NCBI GenBank assembly: GCA_002682825.1
Contig: NOKP01000023.1
Span: forward strand, 763,778-827,777
Source: Neonectria sp. B-13
Lineage: Eukaryota > Ascomycota > Sordariomycetes > Hypocreales > Nectriaceae
Direction of reading: 5' to 3'
Length of the DNA: 64,000 bases
Within the stretch, counting starts at the first letter, position 1; each line of letters starts with the position of its first letter. The notes beneath the pieces were generated by a model. It searched no databases. It was given only the letters and a program-made list of their open reading frames with translations, and was not told the DNA's origin. Shown here one piece after another: positions 58,483 through 64,000 of this stretch. The position numbers and the translations under genes were made by a program.

Positions 58483-59768
58483 ATGGACGTTGAACACAGT
58501 GCACCCCGCCACGGGGCCGTCATCGACATTGGCGGTAGTCGCATGAACGACGACCTCAGCAAGCGGTTGATGGAGATTCTCGAGGCACCCTATTCCGAAG
58601 CCGCCAAGCCAGTTCTCCCGGACGAGTTGCTGTACGACGACGTTGGTCTTCCGATCTGGAACGAAATCATCTTCACACCCGAGTTCTATCAGACACAAGA
58701 TGAGGCAGTTCTTTTCGATGAGCACGGCGCCGATATTGCAGCACGTGTCCAGTCGGGCATCACGGTTGTTGACCTGGGAGCTGGGTTAGTTTCCATTTCC
58801 TCGTCACATCATACGCACCTTCTTACTCACGCCTTTCCCCATCCCCCATCCCCTTCCCACACCCCACTGCTATCCACACCCCCCGTGGCAAGCCAAGAGG
58901 TATATCCGTACTGACTGAAAGTGGACCAGTGACACGAGAAAGGTTGGCCACCTCTTGGCCGCTTTGGACAAGGCCAAAGTCAACACCAGCTACATGGCCC
59001 TGGATATTTCCAAGACCTCTTTACACCAGAACATAGGGTACCTGGTTAAAAAGCACCCAAACCCGGACTCCACCGTGTCTTGTTCTGGCATCTGGGGATC
59101 GTTCCACGATGGAATGAAGTACTTGGAGGGGATCAGGTCTCCAAGACTTTTCCTTTCCCTAGGCTCCGTACTATGCAACGACCCCTGGCCTGAAGCGCTG
59201 TCACACTTGAAGTTCTGGGCCAACTCACTTCGAAAGGATGACCTCCTATTGATCGGCATGGACGGCCATGTCCTTCCCAGGAACCGTGACAAAATTTGGG
59301 CCGCGTACCATTCCTGTGACGACTTGTATCGAACTTTCTTCCTGAACGGCTTCGCCCATGCGAACCGACTTGCAGGAGAGGAATGGTTCAAGGAGGAAGA
59401 CTGGGAGTTCCTTGCCCAATTGGAGGAGGAACCCACCACCCGCCACCGTTTCTACTTCCGCGCGAAACGGGACATCAAGCTGAAGAAGATCGACCGCGTA
59501 ATCAAGCGAGGAGAGGAGTTCGACTGGTTCGACTCCCACAAATATGGCGAGGACAGTGTTCGGCTCATGTGCTATAAGGCGGGACTGAGCGTGATCAACG
59601 TCTGGCAAGCCCCGAACTCAGAGTTCCGTATGTTCCCCCACTTCGTCCTCAGCGGCGCTTACGAGTTCTCATGCTAACTGACGGTGGACAGGCCAATACC
59701 TTGTCCGACGGAAGGGCGACAAGGACCAGTGGGACGACGCCGACAGCGCCGTATCCGGGGTCAACTGA
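58483..59768 (+). CDS. EgtD-family SAM-dependent methyltransferase
   Basis: Exons 58483-58784, 58930-59627 and 59692-59768 join in frame to 358 residues. The family (histidine-specific methyltransferase, Methyltransf_33) includes EgtD, the N-terminal half of fungal Egt1 and the ergot enzyme EasF. Motifs seen: YDDVGLPIWNEIIFTPEFYQ, VVDLGAGDTRKVGHLLAAL (SAM site, interrupted by intron 1) and LFLSLGSVLCNDPWPEALSH, then LLIGMDGH and the late segment EEFDWFDSHKYGEDSVRLMC. Lacking the sulfatase-like half of Egt1, it is a stand-alone methyltransferase of EasF-like length; the substrate cannot be read from sequence. No prenyltransferase or other cluster gene is adjacent. The start at 58483 (GACCATGG) is preferred over an in-frame ATG at 58261 because the intervening codons read like leader. 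Confidence 0.85.
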
Positions 59769-59916
59769 ATTCTTCCGAAAACCACAATGCATCATAACTC
59801 TGGCATAACCCATTAATACTACACCAAAAAAGGCGGGCAGGTAATACTGCGATGTTGTGGAGATACCAAGTGAGACATGGGATGGTAAGCAAGGATAGAT
59901 AAGACGCTGCAGCCAT

Positions 59917-62898
59917 CTAAGTCAGGCACAGTGTCTCTTCTTCTTTCTCACGGACTTTTGTGACGAAGCTTTCCCACCAAGGGTACCTCGTGCCGATAGA
60001 CTTGGGCAATGCGGTGGGCATAGACGGGATTTCGACTTCGGCGTTGATCCAGGCCCGGATGCGCTTTAAAGCCTGGTACAAGGGTGGCACGCTCTGCGAG
60101 GTCAGTTAGTACCTTAATCTGTATTGTAATAGTGGCGCAGTCATGAGCAGCAGAACCAGACTGCCGAGGATAATTCAACAGGAACTAGAGATGAAGAGAG
60201 AAATGAAAAGAGAAAACTTACACTCCGCACTGGCGTTCGCACGACCTGTTCGAACCAAGCCTCCGAGACGTTTTGGTGATCATACTCCGTAGCAAGCAAG
60301 CCTAGGAAGAACACTGGCAAGAGGGGTGCTTGGGCAGTAAAGTGTGAGCCAGACGTGGGCATGATGCGGATGCATTTGGCCAGGTCGCTCAGGTTGCTGA
60401 GGACCTCCGGGTGGTTGCGAGGCAGCCTGAAAATATAGTCAGCACATTCCGTCATCGCCACGATAACACCCGCCGAGTCAAGGAGCGCTCGTTGAGGCAC
60501 ACCCTCCACCCCATCACACTGAATCCGTACCTCAGAAGTCGACACTGCAAATAAATAATAGCAGCGAACCTCCACGCCTCGGCCGTCGCGTCCGTCATCT
60601 CGTTGTGCGTGTTGATGACATAGTCGTTTGACCTCGCTCTTATCCACTCAATCAGTTGGGGACGCTTCCGCGCGGCTTCCCATGATTCCGACTCGCTGCT
60701 CCACTGGCGCAATTCCAACAGCTCGCGGTGAAGGTATCTCGCTGTCATGGGCACCAGGCTGCTCCCTGGCTCCTGCTGCAGGCGCGCAGCGCAGTAGGTG
60801 ATTTGGCTCATGGTATGCAGCAGTTTCTTCGAGAAGCCACAGCCTCCATGGATCTCATACATGGTCTCCTCGGTGCCGTACAATAACCAGGCGAATCTTG
60901 ACGCCTCCTGCACCGGGTCGAGCGTCTCTGGCGAAGGAAGTTCCATCATTGGCTGGGCGAGAATCATAGCCCGACCTACGATGATGGATTGCGAGATGCG
61001 GAGATTGTCGAGCTGGATGTTGTCGTCTTGCCAGAACCGACCTCCAGGGTCCGTCATCTGGAGGAAGTGCTCTCCTTGCTGGAAGCCAGCCAGCCAACGA
61101 GGCGTATGCGGCTTTTTGAGCCGACGCTCAGTGAGGACAATCTAGGCCAGTGAGTCAGGAGAGAGGAACCCCCTCAGAGAAGTCGTAACTTACATCTTGC
61201 ATCGAGAGAATGACAGCCATGGTAATGACCTCACTCCCCTTCCCGATTTGATAGCTGCCTGGATGGACGAGGAGATTGCGAAAGGTCTCATCAGCCTGTA
61301 TGTACCGTTCATTGATGCGCCTCCGAATACGTTCATCAGGGAGATAATCATAGATATACACGCCTGCTAGACTCTGGATGGCGCATAGAATGCCTTCATT
61401 CCCATGCATGCTGGCAAAGTCCGTCAGCCACAGGTTAGTGTCTTTGAGAACACTTCTACCAGGGCACCAGTTTTTGATATCTATATGAAGAGGGTGTCAG
61501 ACCTTGACAATGGCACACTAAGTAGGATACCCAAGAGGGGTGACGGGACAGCTTAACAGGAATCAAGGAAGCGAACGCACAGAAATCCCATAACCTCCTA
61601 TCCATCGGGTCCATATAGGTTGAAAACCCAAATAGCGGAGGGATTCTCCCCGGCTCGCCAGGCGTTCCAACTTGCATCGCCTCGTGTGGAAGTACTGGTG
61701 ACACCGACCCCATCGGCGGCGATGGGATTGTGAAAGAACTTGCATAGCTCGAGTAGCCCGGTGAGACCGTCGTCCCATTTATCGAAGAAGGAGCTGCTGG
61801 TGGTCCGATGAGCGTGACAATACTGGAACTACGACTGACCGTCGCCGTCGACGTCTGCTGTATCGAGTCTGAGATAATTTCCTCCACATCGGCGTTGGAG
61901 GGAGTGTCAGGTACAGCCGGTCGAATAGACGGCCTTCTTGACGGCCAATTGAACTTGACATAGCCATTCACTTGGCCATTTTCAGGGCGGATATAACGAG
62001 GCACGCTGGACTCGATCAACCGGTCTTCGCGGTCAGTGAAGGGACTACGGAGGTCCTTTTGAGGCGGCCGGAGTAGGTGGGTGTTTTGGGGATAAACAGT
62101 GGCCTCCAGTTGATCAGACGGAATGGCGGGAAGCAAGCGAGGTAGGCGGGGCTGTCGAGAGACCTGATGAGACAAGGTTTGAGGATGAACGGATGTGGCG
62201 GAGGGAAACTCGATATCAGGCCCTGCAAGCTGCGGTGCTGCATGGAAGGTTAGCTTACCGACTTGAAAGTCGACCATGGCATGATTAGGGGCCCTGAACA
62301 GCTTCAGCGCCTTGCAACGGAATTGGGAGGGGGGGGGACGGAGATGGGAATAAGATGGAGGATGGGGAGATGGGAATCGTTGGGTGACGGGGTGAAAGTG
62401 AAAGCGAGGATGAGAGCGGGAGTGGGGTCGTTGCATGTTGTTGTCTCTCTCCTCACTGCCCTGAGTTGTTACACGACTGGGACCCAGGACCCTCATGTCG
62501 ATCCATCACGGGGCCCATGGAGGGTCACAGTGCCGGGCCAAGACAAGATGAACCAGGGAGAGGGAATGATGATGGGACGAGGAAAGAGACAGGTTGACGA
62601 TGAAGTTGAAGATGAGTGAGGAGGGCTGACAGATTATTTCCTCACCTGGAAAGGTCGTGGACCAAGGAGGGCTGGAGGAGACCATCTCAGAGACGCTTAG
62701 GAGCACCTCCGACGGAGACGTCAAGCCTGTTTGTTGCCATTGGGCATCAAACAATGGGGCTTCGGTCAAAGGGTCAAGGACATCGTCGGCAGACCTGATG
62801 ATCCCCGGGGCGGCTATGTTGGCAAGGACGTGATGTTCCTGATGTCGCGCATACTTGACACGCTTCAGTGGACGGCCGGAGCCTGATGAGTCCTCCAT
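59917..62898 (-). CDS. Fungal_trans_2-type transcription regulator, zinc cluster not seen
   Basis: Exons 62898-62646, 62261-61581, 61480-61194, 61141-60531, 60426-60222 and 60093-59917 join in frame to 737 residues. Residues about 300-737 match the fungal_trans_2 regulatory domain: RRLWDFYIKNWCPGRSVL, DTNLWLTDFASMHGNEGILC, IQSLAGVYIYDYLPDERIR, FAWLLYGTEETMYEIHGGCG, and the C-terminal PLYQALKRIRAWINAEVEIP with TRYPWWESFV. Residues 1-300 are Ser/Pro-rich and probably disordered. Such regulators usually start with a Zn2Cys6 cluster; none is visible in exon 1 or the 360 bases upstream before the N at 63265. The cluster may lie beyond the gap, or this may be a zinc-less paralog. The roughly 380-base first intron is long for this genome and is the weakest splice. 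Confidence 0.75.
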
Positions 62899-63264
62899 CC
62901 TATACCGGTACCTAGCAGCTTGCGTTGCTCGGTCTCAGGCTCAGCAGATCTGCTGGACGCGTCGGACGGCGCTGCCGACGGGCCTGCAGTGCTAAGCAAA
63001 GCTGCCTGCGTCAAGCAGTAGTGGAGAGAGAGAGGAGAGAACAAGACGGGATGGATGGAGTGAGTGAGTGAGTGGCACGGCACCTGTCGGAGGTGACCGG
63101 GTCACAACAGCGCCAGCGGCAGCAGCAGCGACGGTGCCAAACAGCGCCCGGCGACAACAATAGACGATGCCGGCGACAACAAGGCCACGGGCCAGAGAAA
63201 CGACGGGGAGGGCCGCCGGGACTGGGGGGGGGGGGGCGGCGCAAAGTTCTCTTGGTAAGGCGCG
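62899..63264. other. GC-rich region upstream of the regulator gene, ends in G run
   Basis: No Cys-rich zinc-cluster coding segment is found on the minus strand. The sequence includes CAG/GCG-rich stretches and a run of 13 G at 63224-63236. It may be leader or promoter of the regulator gene. Confidence 0.4.
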
Positions 63265-64000
63265 NTGATCAAATAGAGAAGATGTAGGATGAGGGATTTT
63301 TGTACAACTCACTTGTCTGTACAACTCACTTATCAAGTACGTTAAAGATTTATTACTTATCTTGTTAGTCAAATTTGCAGCATCAATCCTATCATCTGCG
63401 TTTACTGGCCGCTGCGCTAGTTTTAAAGAACCTGAGCGCAATCTCAGCTATTCCTTAAATGTATGGTCACACCATTTTTGGTATGGGCTCAGATGCAGGC
63501 ATAAAGTCAGGATCGCGACAAGTTATCAGGACGGAGACGTGATGGCCTGCCGGCTAGTAGTCCTCAAGAATTTTGTGGCATATTGCGCTGTTGAATGTCA
63601 AAAGCCAATTTGTGAAAGGCGAGTTTTCATTTTCTTCCTCAAGATCTGAGGGATCTGAAGTCAGTTTAGCATGCCGACACTTGCTGATGAGCTCACTTAT
63701 GCTTCTCCACGACGTGCAGTTGATTCTTTCGCCAAAGGAACTGCCTATCCTATGCAACATGTGCGTGGATAGGGAGACAAATATAATTTAATGCTGCATC
63801 TAATTCGTTACCACACGCGGTAGTGCGCCTTGATCCTTTTCTTAAATAGGCCCATCCAAAACCTGCCCGGAGGCAGTATTTCCGCATCCCAATTCTCCTC
63901 TGCGTATTCTCGTCATCTATCAGGTCATTGACTTGGCAGGTCTAATGATAAATGCGTGAATTTCAGGTCAGAGAAAAAGCATATGCGTAATAATTGAGCG
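63265..64000. other. Ambiguous base and A/T-richer terminal segment
   Basis: Position 63265 is N. After it the sequence becomes markedly A/T-richer and loses the C/T-rich texture of the rest of the window. A 14-base direct repeat TGTACAACTCACTT occurs at 63301-63314 and 63318-63331. The frames are short; a minus 68-codon and plus 95-codon frame have no recognised domain. It could be a mutated repeat, a different locus joined across a gap, or ordinary intergenic DNA. Confidence 0.4.

Overview
The window is nuclear DNA of a filamentous ascomycete (Pezizomycotina). Short 50-100 bp GT-AG introns, pyrimidine-rich leaders, a Vivid/ENVOY-type LOV photoreceptor, the CreC and CreD carbon-repression regulators, a Clr5-domain protein and a fungal_trans_2 regulator all point to this group. 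A Sordariomycete, possibly one of the Hypocreales, is my best guess from protein flavour only. No plasmid, viral or prokaryotic locus is seen.

Layout. 0.6-3.1 kb: creC (WD40). 3.1-9.6 kb: gene-poor. 9.6-11.6 kb: creD-type arrestin. 13.5-15.1 kb: Slm1/2-like BAR-PH protein. 17.9-18.9 kb: Clr5-domain protein. 19.4-20.8 kb (minus): a non-coding, multi-intron host transcript whose six introns each carry one C/D-box snoRNA. From their rRNA guides I read them as snR78, snR77, snR76, snR75, snR74 and snR73, in the order I recall for the yeast snR78-snR72 polycistron. 21.0-22.4 kb: Fpg/Nei DNA glycosylase, divergent from the snoRNA host. 23.6-24.5 kb (minus): acidic hypothetical protein. 26.0-27.3 kb: protein with a retropepsin-like region. 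27.7-28.5 kb (minus): RIB3. 30.2-31.1 kb: COQ3. 32.6-34.7 kb: secreted, probably GPI-anchored S10 carboxypeptidase. 35.2-36.4 kb (minus): Nse2/Mms21 SUMO ligase. 39.2-40.0 kb: vivid. 41.7-43.5 kb (minus): unknown two-exon gene plus a small downstream frame. 45.6-48.7 kb (minus): ataxin-10/Ctr86-like protein with a tract of about 120 His/Asp/Glu residues. 49.6-50.7 kb: methylthioadenosine phosphorylase. 50.7-58.5 kb: 7.8 kb without a convincing gene. 58.5-59.8 kb: EgtD-family methyltransferase. 59.9-62.9 kb (minus): fungal_trans_2 regulator without a visible zinc cluster. At 63,265 a single N follows a 13-G run, and the sequence beyond it has a different character.

Genes working together. CreC stabilises the deubiquitinase CreB, and CreD is the arrestin adaptor for the opposing HulA ubiquitin ligase, so two antagonistic arms of carbon catabolite regulation lie on the same strand 6.4 kb apart. 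The six snoRNAs form one rRNA 2'-O-methylation unit. The other genes are mostly independent housekeeping or regulatory genes. Gene models were spliced by hand: each joins in frame to a whole number of codons, but none is supported by transcripts here.
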